A DNA stretch of 64,000 nt, taken from assembly GCA_951640165.1 (NCBI GenBank), contig OX621237.1:5146001-5210000 (forward strand), written 5' to 3'. Shown piece by piece: positions 54,647 through 64,000 of the stretch. The translations under genes were made by a program, and so were the position numbers. Under the pieces are notes generated by a model. That model was given only the letters and a program-made list of their open reading frames with translations. It was not told the DNA's origin and searched no databases. The DNA is from Pseudoips prasinana (Eukaryota; Arthropoda; Insecta; Lepidoptera; Nolidae). How positions within the stretch are numbered: position 1 is the first letter of the stretch; every line of letters starts with the position of its first letter.

Positions 54647-55933
54647 TTAGGTCTTTACCTATGAAATTGCCGTTCTGCAGTACTGGCCATTTCAAATCAA
54701 AATAATTTTTGTTTGGCTAAGAATTCTAATTTCAAATTAATTTTATTTTAAAAACATGGATTCTTTTTTCCAAAAGTAGTCATTTCTTTATTGATTAGTG
54801 TTACATTTTCATCGCATTTCAATCTTTTTCGTCATCATGGATACGTTAAAAATTCGAGTAATTATGGAATATGAGTACCGTCGTGGCAGCAACGCGGCAC
54901 AAGCGGCACGCAACATCAACGACGTTTACGGAGCTAACACTACAAACCAACGCACCACCTGTTATTGGTTTGCTCGCTTCCGTTCTGGAAATTTCGACCT
55001 GAAAAATGAACCTCGCGGTCGTCCGAAGACTTTGGTCGACAATGACGAATTAAAGGCGGTTGTGGAAGCTGATGATACACAATCTACGGCTGAATTAGCA
55101 GCAGCTTTCGACGTTAGCGTCAAAACAATATTGGTCCATTTGCGTCAAATTGGCAAGGTAAAAAAGCTTGACAAATGGGTGCCCCACGAACTCAATGATC
55201 GCCAGCGCGAAGTACGCGTCGAGACGTGCCTTGCACTGCTCAACAGACACACAAATGAAGGAATTTTGAACCGCATTGTTACCTGCGATGAAAAATGGAT
55301 TCTGTTTGATAACCGCAAGCGCTCAGCAAGTTGGTTGGATCCTGGTTCAGCACCTAAACAATGCCCTAAACGAAAACTTACCCCTAGAAAAGTGATGGTC
55401 ACTGTTTGGTGGTCTAGCGCCGGTGTGATTCATCACAGCTTCTTACCAAACGGGGTGAGCATTACTGCAGATGTGTACTGTGAACAACTGAGCACAATGA
55501 TGGAGAAGCTGGCGCATCTCCAACCAGCATTGGTCAATCGCTCGTCTCCGCTGCTCCTGCACGACAACGCGCGACCTCATACTGCACAGCAGACGGTCTC
55601 CAAGTTGCAAGAACTGGGGTTGGAAGCTCTCCGTCATCCGCCCTACTCACCAGACCTTGCGCCTACAGACTACTACTTTTTCCAGAATTTGGATAACTTC
55701 TTGGCGGGAAAAAAATTCAATACCCGAGAGGCAGTACAAAATGCTTTGAAGAATTTGTTGCCTCCCGTCCAGCTGATTTCTTTAAGAAGGGCATCAATAA
55801 ACTGCCACTGCGATGGCAAAGATGCATTGATTGCATGGGTGATTACTTCGATTAATACAAATAAAAAAATTCATGAAAAAAATTAGTTTAAATTTTTTCA
55901 TACAAAACGGCAATTTCATAGGTAAAGACCTAT
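54647..55933 (+). mobile_element. mariner transposon (cecropia-type), nearly intact
   Basis: About 1.29 kb. The 27-bp inverted repeats TAGGTCTTTACCTATGAAAT... at 54,648-54,674 and 55,906-55,932 are perfect. A TA precedes the left end (54,645). The right flank (TTAG) does not show a clear TA, so one flank base may have changed. It encodes one transposase. Confidence 0.92.
54837..55886 (+). pseudogene. mariner transposase, DD34D, C-terminal frameshift
   Basis: The ATG at 54,837 (MDTLKIRVIMEYEYRRG) is the first in frame. The N-terminal ~110 residues hold two helix-turn-helix motifs, then the linker WVPHEL. The catalytic triad is complete: TCDEKW, LLHDNARPH and, 34 residues later, SPDLAPTDYYF. 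From about 55,755 the reading changes. The normal C-terminal tail (KKGINKLPLRWQRC ... MGDYFD and stop) is intact but lies in another frame, so a single lost base near AAGAATTTGTTGCC separates it. The protein would cut and paste its own element at TA sites. As it stands the last ~35 residues are replaced, so activity is unlikely. Close resemblance to the cecropia subfamily (which includes Hsmar1/SETMAR). Confidence 0.93.
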
Positions 55934-56669
55934 TAGAAATAAGTAACGATATACGATGATGTTGTGAATGTCCTTTATATTATTCCTACAGTCAAAATTG
56001 ATGCAGCAAACTAGCCTACTGTCAGTTTATGTAATAGACATATAATAATCAAGTTACACGAGTACCTAGAGTACGACGAGTACCACGAGAGCAAGTCATG
56101 TCAGTATATAATTACAAAATAAATCCATAGATACAGTGTATATGTATAAGCTGTGAGAACGTGAACAGAAAAGTCTGTTCAACATAAGAGTTTGTAAGTT
56201 TATCATTTAAGTTTGAAGTATTCCGGCTCGAGCTACTTGTGTTTTCCGGCTCGAGAGTCACAGCCCCGCCGTGTCGCTGAAACCAATTGGACTCATCCAC
56301 CATACTTGGGCATCCATCTTCCGGACTGGACCGCTGATGGTCTTAATATGGGACTCATCAAAAATAAACTCAGCATCGATAAATATGGGACAAGAGGGCA
56401 TTCTCTTTTTTCAACTCTAACAGTCAGTCATTATCAGTAGTCAATTGTCCTTCGACCTACGTGGCATAAACCTCCTACATGTCATCTAGCAATACTAAAT
56501 ACTGTACATCTACATTTCAATATAATTTTATGGTATAATGTCGTCAAGCATGTATGAGCAATTCCTTGAATATACTGTTAATTATCTCACATATTAGAAA
56601 CTCTCCTTAAATTATTGTAGTCAGCGGTGGATATTCGTAACGGACATATTTTAAAATCGAAATATATTA
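55934..56669. other. Unassigned DNA, possible decayed LTR-like piece
   Basis: 56,215-56,260 carries a 15-bp direct repeat (TTCCGGCTCGAG twice). A 75-codon frame at 56,213 has no domain. TG/CA ends could be drawn but without a partner LTR. Confidence 0.35.
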
Positions 56670-57150
56670 GATACTGGACCAATAACTGGGCTACTCCATG
56701 TCAACAGCAACGACGAAACACTGTAGTGTAAGAACAAGCTTTCCACTTGTCTTAAATCTCGAACAAATCTCGAAGATATCTCGAACAAATCTCGAACATA
56801 TGTCGAACAATTCTCGAACAACAATTGCACATTCACACGGTCTCCGAAGATAAGATCCCACCTGGTTCACAGAATGGTCACTTTATTTGCCATGCTCTAG
56901 GCGAGACACATGATGAAATATACAACTGCTTCTGCAGCCATATCAGGATATTAATTTGTAACTGGAACTTTGCTCCGCCATAGGTCACCCAGCCATCAGC
57001 TTATCACCATAAGTAATGTTTAACAATTACTTTTCAATGAACTCCAACAAAATTATTTTAAATCAAAATATTATCAGCTTCAAACACCACCGCCAAAATA
57101 ATAATTATTTGGTTACTCGTACCTCCAACAACGCGCCGTACAATTTTCAC
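56670..57150. repeat. Diverged local duplication, copy 1
   Basis: Shares with 57,390-57,800 the blocks CAACAGCAACGACGAAACAC, TTCACACGGTCTCCGAAGAT, GCCATGCTCTAGGCGAGACA and TCACCCAGCCATCAG in the same order, ~666 bp apart, at roughly 80% similarity by eye. Confidence 0.75.
56759..56822. repeat. 11-bp array of six TCGAA motifs
   Basis: TCGAA starts at 56,759, 56,770, 56,781, 56,792, 56,803 and 56,814, exactly 11 bases apart (units such as TCGAACAAATC). On the minus strand this is a series of TTCGAGA words on about one helical turn. Confidence 0.85.
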
Positions 57151-57389
57151 TATGATTTTCAAATATCTACTACCTAATATTGTACCTAGATCTACTTAAC
57201 CCTATATTCCCTATTATTTAAAATATAATACTACATGAAAATCTATTAGTACGAACGATTAATTTCTCTAATACCTACCATAATTTCTTCAAACATTTAT
57301 ATAAATTCTCCTTAGTTTATTATAACCAACAGCTCTCATTCGAAACTGACACACTTCGATCATATTACAAATTCAAAATATCACATTAA

Positions 57390-57800
57390 ATACTGAACTA
57401 ATAACTGGGGTATTCCACGCCAACAGCAACGACGAAACACCGTAGACATAATCTCCCGATAAATATCTCGAAGAAATCTCCAACAACAATTCGTACATTC
57501 ACACGGTCTCCGAAGATAAGATTCCACCTGTTTCACAGAGTGGTCACTTTAGTTGCCATGCTCTAGGCGAGACACATGAAGAAGTGCACAACTGTTTCCG
57601 TAGCCATTATCAGGAAATTATTTTATAACTGGAACCTTGCTCCAACATGGATCACCCAGCCATCAGATCATTAAAAATAAGTAATATTCAATAATTACGT
57701 TCAAATTAACTCCAAAACTGATATAAATCAAAATATTGTCAGCATCAAACACATTACTGCGAAAACGATAATTATTTAGTGTCTGCTCCTACCTACAATA
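57390..57800. repeat. Diverged local duplication, copy 2
   Basis: Partner of 56,670-57,150. The TCGAA array is mostly absent here (only TCTCGAAGAAATCTCC is left). Confidence 0.75.
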
Positions 57801-58131
57801 ATGTGGCGCCACACAGTTTTAAACAAAGGAATTTCTAAATAAGAATTAACACGTTGATTTATATGTTACGTCTTAGTATGAAGTGATTATTTCCCGATTA
57901 TCCTACCTAATATTGTACCTGGTCCTACCTAGCCGTAGAAATCACAGTAATTAAAAAGGTTAATACGTGTATGTGACCTAACTTGCCCCTACATTCATAG
58001 AATGCTAAATAAACCGTTCAAACTATTTAACCGTCAAAAGGCGCATATTGTCACCATAATATTTGAATATAACACACGTTGGGCGTATTTTCAACAACCA
58101 ATATGTTGTATAATAATATAATAATATGTTG
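57801..58131. other. Unassigned DNA
   Basis: AT-rich; no supported feature. Confidence 0.35.
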
Positions 58132-58276
58132 GTACAACGTCACACACACCCATATAGATAGACAAACACTCAAACACATAGAAAACATCCACGACTCAGA
58201 AACCTACCGGGACTCGAACCCAGGACCACCAGCCTCGCAGGCAGGAACACCACCAACCAGGCCACGGTGAGCGTCC
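58132..58276 (-). mobile_element. SINE-C head
   Basis: The minus strand gives GACGCTCACCGTGGCCTGGT, TGCCTGCGAGGCTGGTGGTC, B box GGGTTCGAGTCCCGG and the GAGTCGTGGATGTTTTCTAT body. It is joined directly to the body with a gap, so it is an internally deleted copy. Confidence 0.7.
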
Positions 58277-58396
58277 GACAACAAAGTATAAATCACACAA
58301 AACAACACGTGTTATGAGTTTCACAGATGTCAAAAGTTCTTCAGTGCAGCATTAGACCATCAGGTGCCTTTTAAATAATATAATAAAAGTACTTAC

Positions 58397-58765
58397 ATGT
58401 TTCTTCTCATAAAATAAAGATTCACCACTCACACTCGACACGAGGCACTTTTACTTTAGAGGTTACTTTAAATTTACTCTAATACAAACTGGTGAGTTCT
58501 CTCCAATGCAAAATCGCCCATACCGTCTCCTTATTTACAAAGAGAAAGCACGATCAACTTCGCCTTGAAAAGAACAAACCAATTGTTTTCATATGTTAAT
58601 ATTCCGTATTTTCTCGAAAGAACTCAAAGACTCGACCGACAGAAAGACTACCTAACTATGAGAGCCCGTACTCTCTTCACTGTTAAATAAAAACTTCTTC
58701 CACGTTCACTGATACTGGCTGGCCGAGAGCCTCCGCTCTTCGCGAGTAACCACAAGTAAAAACTC
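58397..58765 (-). other. Candidate non-coding first exon of a host gene
   Basis: On the minus strand a TATA-like element is followed after ~30 bases by about 370 bp free of known repeats, ending at a very good splice donor, CAT/GTAAGTACTT (exon end 58,397). An ATG at 58,410 (ATG AGA AGA AAC AT/) would put only four codons before the junction. Earlier ATGs are in short frames. No downstream exon could be identified in the window. This is inference from signals only. Confidence 0.3.
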
Positions 58766-58784
58766 CTCGAAGCTTCTCATCAAT

Positions 58785-58794
58785 CCTTTTTATA
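58785..58794 (-). promoter_or_regulatory. Candidate TATA box with TTCGAG motifs downstream
   Basis: TATAAAAAGG on the minus strand. GAAGCTTCGAGGAG (58,775-58,762) follows it, and CTTTCGAGAAA lies at about 58,610-58,620. TTCnnGAA spacing is that of heat-shock elements, but the arrays are short and one lies downstream of the TATA. Confidence 0.35.
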
Positions 58795-59599
58795 GGCTGC
58801 TAGACATTGCGCTAACCTTTTGTTTTATTGAACAGTGAAGGTAGTTTAACACACGTAACCGACCCTAAATTACAACGTATACACAAAAACGTCTAAAAAT
58901 ATAATTGGAAATGTTAAGGTGTAACAAAAATTCACGATTATAAATTTAATAATTTGATTTAAAATTTATGGTGAAAACTTAGTATTTAGACGTCAGTTAA
59001 CTACCTTGTATCATTTAGACACTATTGGAGAAATTTTATTATTTAACTTTGCCAAGTGAATGCTATAGATCTTTAAAAGTACACTATTGTGTAATATAGC
59101 TATAATAAGAGCGTTTGTGGTCATTTTACAATTGATTTATCATCAGATTCTACATATTTTTAAAATAAAGTACCAAAACGATTGATTTAAGTTAATTTGT
59201 TTACGCCACACGTTTTCTGATATTACCTTCTTTATAGTTTTAATCATTTACTAAAAGATATCAGCTCGTAGAAAATAATTTCACTTTCATACAAACTAAA
59301 TATTAAAATATTCATTCAACATTGCGCTAACAGTGTGCTATATATACTACATATACCTATATATATATACAATATGTACCCATAAACAAATACCCACTTC
59401 TCTAAATTTATTAAAACCTAAACTGAAGTTCTACGAGGAACCATAATTCATTCGTGACTTTTACTAAACAAATATAAATTAATTAATTAATAGAGTTTTT
59501 ATTAGAATAAAATTATTTCTTTGCTTTTTAAATCGGCAAACATTTGTCGTCAGGACTAGCGACATCTATATTGACTTTCTTCAAGACTATTTCATAAAT
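58795..59599. other. Unassigned AT-rich DNA
   Basis: Upstream side of the candidate promoter. No known repeat. Confidence 0.4.
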
Positions 59600-59960
59600 T
59601 AAAATACTAACGACTATTAGTTCCTAATGATTACAGAGATGGAGTTACAAATGTTTGAGAGTTCCTACTCATGAATAAACGATAGATTATAAAATCAAAG
59701 CGAGTAATAAGGTGGAAATAAATAAAATGAATGAAACTTTATTATAACATAAACCGAAGTTCTACTAGTAACGACTCGGGCGCATTGTTTGGCGTTATGA
59801 AATTCTCTTATTAGTTCCTAATAATTCCAAAGATGGAGTTATTTTAAACAAATGATTGGGAATTTTGCTCAGGGATGAAATGATTAATAAGATTAAAGCG
59901 AGCAATAAAGTGGAAATAAATAAAATTATTTGAATCCTACTATAAATAACGTGACATGAC
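59600..59960. repeat. Diverged tandem duplication of ~185 bp
   Basis: TTAGTTCCTAATGATTACAG ... GATGGAGTTA ... AAAGCGAGTAATAAGGTGGA at 59,620-59,730 recurs as TTAGTTCCTAATAATTCCAA ... GATGGAGTTA ... AAAGCGAGCAATAAAGTGGA at 59,812-59,920. A GAAGTTCTAC block at 59,422 hints at a third, older unit. Confidence 0.7.
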
Positions 59961-60752
59961 CTATGTTTAGTTACACCCTTTGATACCTATTTGTTATATA
60001 CATCATATTTTGTTTTATGTATACGTCCATCAGTCACCGAGAGTAGTAATTTTTATTTTTAAATTTATCTTAGTTTTATTATCTTTTATAAAAGCGGCCA
60101 TAGAATCACACAGTCTGTGAATATTCCACAGTCACTGTCTACCTATTACGGTTCGCGATACGGACTCTCTAACTCACTGACAGACAGCCGGACTGACCGA
60201 CAGATAGGTTCCCCTTGGCTCCCGTCGGCTACGATATTCCAAAAATAGTTTACAACTTAACTAACAGTGCAGACATATAAAATTTACGTACGAAACCAAA
60301 TAACTTTTTGGCGAACATTTCCCATTAACCCGTCCCTGCACCAAGGGGTATAAATAACCCCACCATAATAAAACGCTAAGCCGACGAGTTTAATCACGGT
60401 GCTAAAAATTTTTACAGGTATATTTACAGCGGGGTTTACGCCCAGAACAATTTAGAGTGGTCGTACGAAATAATATTGTTACTCATTAATAATAAGTGGG
60501 AACGTATATTTTGTTATAAGTATAAAGAAATGGCTCCTAGAAAGAGGTTAATGGTTGTAATTACTAATTTTGTAGCATAATTACCGCGCTTTAAATACTA
60601 ATGAACCTGACTTATAATAAGCTACATGATAACTTTAATATGAAAAATTTGATATAATAATTATGAAATATGAAATGGCATTTCATTTTTATTGTACTTT
60701 CATAATTATTGGATGAATAAAACAGGTTAGATAGATAGTAACTTCGCTCTTA
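59961..60752. other. Unassigned DNA
   Basis: 60,140-60,230 is GC-richer (TACGGTTCGCGATACGGACT, GACAGACAGCCGGACTGACC) and resembles a dispersed insect repeat. No gene supported. Confidence 0.35.
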
Positions 60753-60887
60753 CAGACGCCAGCACATCCAGCTACCCCAATCTGTCAAATTTTCCCAATT
60801 GAAAGTGAACCTTATGCTTATGTGATAAAGTTGAAAATCTTAAAAAGAAATTTGACAGATTGGGGTAATTGGATGTGCTGGCGTCTG
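60753..60887. mobile_element. Palindromic TA-flanked MITE, copy 3
   Basis: 135 bp, best preserved of the three copies. Arms CAGACGCCAGCACATCCAGC... pair over about 40 bp through CCCCAATCTGTCAAATTT. TA on both sides. Confidence 0.88.
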
Positions 60888-60937
60888 TACATAGGCGCTC
60901 TAATGTGTAAGTTTCCATTCCCGCTTGGGGCCACTAT

Positions 60938-60968
60938 TTGTGTGACCCATAAATAGTGGTTCTGCGCT
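60938..60968 (+). mobile_element. SINE-E fragment
   Basis: Only the CCACTATTTGTGTGACCCATAAATAGTGG hairpin segment of SINE-E remains. Confidence 0.45.
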
Positions 60969-60972
60969 TTTT

Positions 60973-61170
60973 GAAGTTATACTTCTTTTGGCGCGATGGA
61001 GAAAAATGATGAGAGTGAATTTTTACGATGCGCGCGCACACCGACACCAAAAAATTTAACAGCATGAAGTTAGTTCTAGGTGGTATGAAAATTGATAACT
61101 ATGTTCAAGTTGTATATTAAGAAGTATAACTTCTAACGCGTGTACGTAAGTACACAAAAGTTTTATTTTT
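60973..61170. repeat. loxP-like palindrome repeat, copy 2
   Basis: GAAGTTATACTTCTT at the left, AAGAAGTATAACTTC ending at 61,133, then ACGCGTGTACGTAAGTACAC and a T-rich end. Flanked by TGCGCTT on both sides (60,963-60,969; about 61,172-61,178), a possible 7-8 bp target duplication. Confidence 0.75.
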
Positions 61171-61689
61171 TTGCGCTTAGTATCTATTAAGGAGTAATTT
61201 CTAAATTCCCCAGCAATACAGAGGTTTCTTTATCCAGGGCAAGTGTGATCTTTTTAACAGGATAAAATTATGTACTTGCGATATTAAAGAAATCTGATAA
61301 TATTTCCGTCTGAGTCATAAGATACTATTTGCAAGCGAATTACAACTCTAATTAAATTATTCCTCTCATTGATTGAAACAATTGGAAGTGAGTTTTATAA
61401 AAAAAAAAATTGTGAGCCGTCACGGGACGCCTGGCAGATGTGAAACATCGACATTATTTTTTAAAATTAATATGCAGAAAAGAACATATTTTGATATGAA
61501 CTAAATATGTCATAAAATAAAATAAAATATTACGATTAATAATCGCACAGTCGATTGTTTTGTTTCACATAAAGAAAAAAAAAACGTGCGTGACGCGTCG
61601 CTCCCCCAGAAATCTTCTTTACGTGCGGCTATAGATGTTTCACATCAAAAACTTACAGTCCACGGAAGGTAGTCAGCAGGTCTAGCAAT
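61171..61689. other. Unassigned DNA
   Basis: Contains two scattered GATGTTTCACAT-type words (AGATGTGAAACATC near 61,436 and AGATGTTTCACATC near 61,632) in opposite orientation, about 190 bp apart. No further sign of an element. Confidence 0.4.
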
Positions 61690-61795
61690 ATGTTTATAAG
61701 GTCTCTATGTCAGTTGTCTGGTTACCATAGTACAGGTTTTGCCTAGTTTGGGATCAGACTGCAGTGTGTTAGTTGTCTCAAGATATTTATTTACT
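61690..61795 (+). mobile_element. SINE-B tail
   Basis: GTTTATAAGGTCTCTATGTC, GTTTGGGATCAGACTGCAGT, GTGTGTTAGTTGTCTCAAG and ATATTTATTTA match the SINE-B 3' half. Confidence 0.55.
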
Positions 61796-62067
61796 AATGA
61801 CTGACCCCGGCTTCCTACGGATAAATAGAGCAAGAAAACAAATTAGTATTTTAAATTAGTTAATAAAATATGAAAACATGCGTAACGGGAATGCAACTGC
61901 AACTAAGCTCACGTTTTTTTATATCTATTGCTGAATGAATGAATGTGTAAACAATCCGACGTGGCATCTATCACCTGTGATTGGTCAAAAATATGATAGG
62001 CGGGGTTTACCAAGTATTGTAATGCAATGTATTTTGTACCGGAAACGGTGCACCGTTAGTGGCCGCC

Positions 62068-62345
62068 ACCGTACATGCACACAAATATCTGCCCTGGGTG
62101 GGGATCGAACACACGACCTGCGGCCTTAGCGTAAAATAATGACTTATACAGGCAATTTTTTGATGCTATGGGTTACATTATTGTGATTTTGGTGGGGTTC
62201 TCTATTTGCTTTTATTAAAGTTCAGTTCATATAATAATAATAATAACATCCTGGGACATTATTTACACTCGGCCATCTGATCTCAAACTAAGCAGAGCTT
62301 ATATGAGCAGAGATATTACATGCAAATGCTGAATGCTGTCTTTAA
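62068..62345 (-). mobile_element. SINE-A fragments
   Basis: A minus-strand head piece (B box complement GATCGAACACACGACCTG at 62,103) and a tail piece (CATCCTGGGACATTATTTAC ... AAACTAAGCAGAGCTT at 62,248). Their order does not fit one collinear copy, so these are probably two insertions. Confidence 0.5.
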
Positions 62346-64000
62346 GTGGAATAATTATCAAAATTACTTTAGAAGTTTTCGAGTTTAACCATCACAAACA
62401 CACAAATAACCGAATAGTTTCTCTTTAGAATATTATTTTGCATGCGTAACCCTTAAGCTGCGATAATGCCATTGAAAAGCAGACAAGATTCCATAAGTAT
62501 CCTGTCTGTAAAGTATGTCACTCAACGTATAATATTTATCTTATTCCAACAAGTAAAATTACATAATATGCTCAAATTAAGAATCAATTCACAATGTAAA
62601 ACAATCGCGAAAAGGTACAATCTAAAATATAAAATGAATACGCGATACAAAAAAAATTAAGCGCTTTACCATGAATTTTAATGAAATCAATTTAATCTTC
62701 GTGGATACAGACATAATAAAATTAAACTCTATTGCAGCCCTTTATAGCTACACATTTATATAATCAAAACATCCACATAGACCAACTATACTCATTGCAA
62801 GGGTTAATTTTATTACAACCCTAACTATAACTATGTTCCCGTGTTAGTTAAACTTAATCCAATGTTTCTAATTGCATTATCCCCTATCTCAGTATATTTG
62901 TATGTATCTGTTTCACAGATCGACTGCTAAATGGACTGGCACTAAGGATACGAAGTTACGTAAAAGACTGAGCTTAAATTGCTAAAATTAGCGTCGTTAT
63001 TTAATTTGTGGGGTTCTAAGTTCCCGTGAGTGGGGAAGGGTTAGTGGCTTCTAAGTTACTTAGAAATGGAGGGTAACTTTGAATTTGATCAGCAGGCTTT
63101 GTGGGTAAATCGTTACTAAAAGCATTGGAACTTGTGTTTTGAAAGGCAAGTAACTCCATCTCTTGGAGATGAAGTAAAGGGGGCAAAGTTTCATGCTTCT
63201 TATACGCATTTTGATCATTTTAATTGTGATTGCACAATGTAACCCGTTACGGCTAGCTACCAGAATCAATCGAGGGATTCCATCTGATATTACTTTGTAC
63301 AGCTTAATATTTGGGATATTTCCGAATCCTAAACGGCTTTGTAACATAAAATTAACTGTTCAGTAAGCAAGTTAACTTAAGTGTCCATTTGAACGACAAC
63401 CTGGTAATTGTGGAGATTTTTGGTGTGGTTTTTGTCCAGCAGTTTAAGTATTTATTTATATCGAACCTAAAAAAGACGTGTGGCACTCGGAGACTGCCGC
63501 GGTAAAGCTATTGCATAGCATTTTTTTATCAACTTATGCAATTATAATTATTTCCTTTTTTTATAATACTGCATTTGTGATAATAATAATAAAATGAATG
63601 TATATAGAGTACTAACTCATTTTCTTTCACAATTTTTTCGTGACTTTCTTCATTAATAAATGCACTTTGTTTATTCATATTTAAAACACTTTGTATACAA
63701 ATTATAAGAGTACAGATATTCACTGTTGTACGTAGATGATAAATACCTATACACCTATATAATTTCTCACAAACAGCTGATTACGGTAGTTTTCCAATAC
63801 AACCAATGCCACCTAAAGGCGGGTTGCTGAACTAAAGAGACAAGCGTGATATTTCAAAAAGTCATTAAAAGTTCTGGTATTTATCGATAGATGGCGGTCG
63901 GAGTGGGGGTGTTAGGTTTTTTTCGTTACGGAATTTCTGGATTCGGTCCCCACGCCCAAGGCCCGCGATAGAAGCTATGCAATAGCTTAAGAATGAGTTT
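62346..64000. other. Unassigned DNA to the window end
   Basis: No supported gene. At about 63,405-63,445 TTGTGGAGATTTTTGG ... TTTGTCCAGCAG recalls the RTE 3' end, strongly decayed. The last 200 bp are GC-richer without a recognisable feature. Confidence 0.4.

Noticed and set aside
55959..56450. Solo LTR of a copia or BEL element
   Set aside because: TG and CA ends can be chosen but there is no second copy, no primer site and no target duplication.
58079..58270. 63-codon plus-strand frame
   Set aside because: Antisense reading of a SINE-C head.

Overview
The window is animal nuclear DNA, most likely from a moth or butterfly. It is AT-rich, has no bacterial-type gene order, and consists almost entirely of insect transposable elements and their remains. 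The lepidopteran call rests on the kind of elements present: several tRNA-derived SINE families, short Helitrons ending in CTAG, a TED/gypsy-like errantivirus, a cecropia-type mariner, and RTE-like and CR1/Jockey-like LINE ends. The species cannot be told from the sequence. No confident host protein-coding gene was found.

Layout. 1-18.9 kb: dispersed repeats only (SINEs, LINE 3' ends, two Helitrons, palindromic MITEs), separated by AT-rich DNA. 18,913-26,794: a complete but dead errantivirus on the minus strand, in the order LTR-gag-pol-env-LTR, with primer-binding site and polypurine tract recognisable. Gag is open. Pol is broken by a stop codon, a frame change and a 217-bp tandem duplication. 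Env is broken by one frame change. 26.8-30.8 kb: a 33-codon coding-like tail directly beside the errantiviral 5' LTR, then a plus-strand non-LTR retrotransposon ORF2 (endonuclease plus reverse transcriptase) with one frameshift and one stop. 31-38 kb: SINEs, MITEs, a Helitron and an RTE 3' end. 38.7-42.7 kb: a 1.1-kb segment present twice, almost identical, about 2.85 kb apart. 43-53 kb: SINEs, a loxP-like palindrome repeat, and five perfect copies of a 58-bp unit at a LINE 3' end. 53.4-55.9 kb: a TTAA-flanked non-autonomous DNA transposon and a nearly intact mariner. 56-60 kb: the region poorest in known repeats. It holds a possible minus-strand promoter with first exon and splice donor (58.4-58.8 kb), diverged local duplications, and an 11-bp array of six TCGAA motifs. 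60.7-64 kb: more MITE and SINE copies, then featureless DNA.

How it works together. The window is a record of nested transposition, not a pathway. A LINE fragment sits in a SINE with its target duplication intact. A TA-flanked MITE sits in a LINE 3' UTR whose empty version is present elsewhere in the same window. I did not find a new biological system. The points most worth checking are the 1.1-kb duplication, the TTCGAG-rich candidate promoter and intron array, the MITE with a built-in empty-site control, and the errantivirus leader hairpin and flanks.
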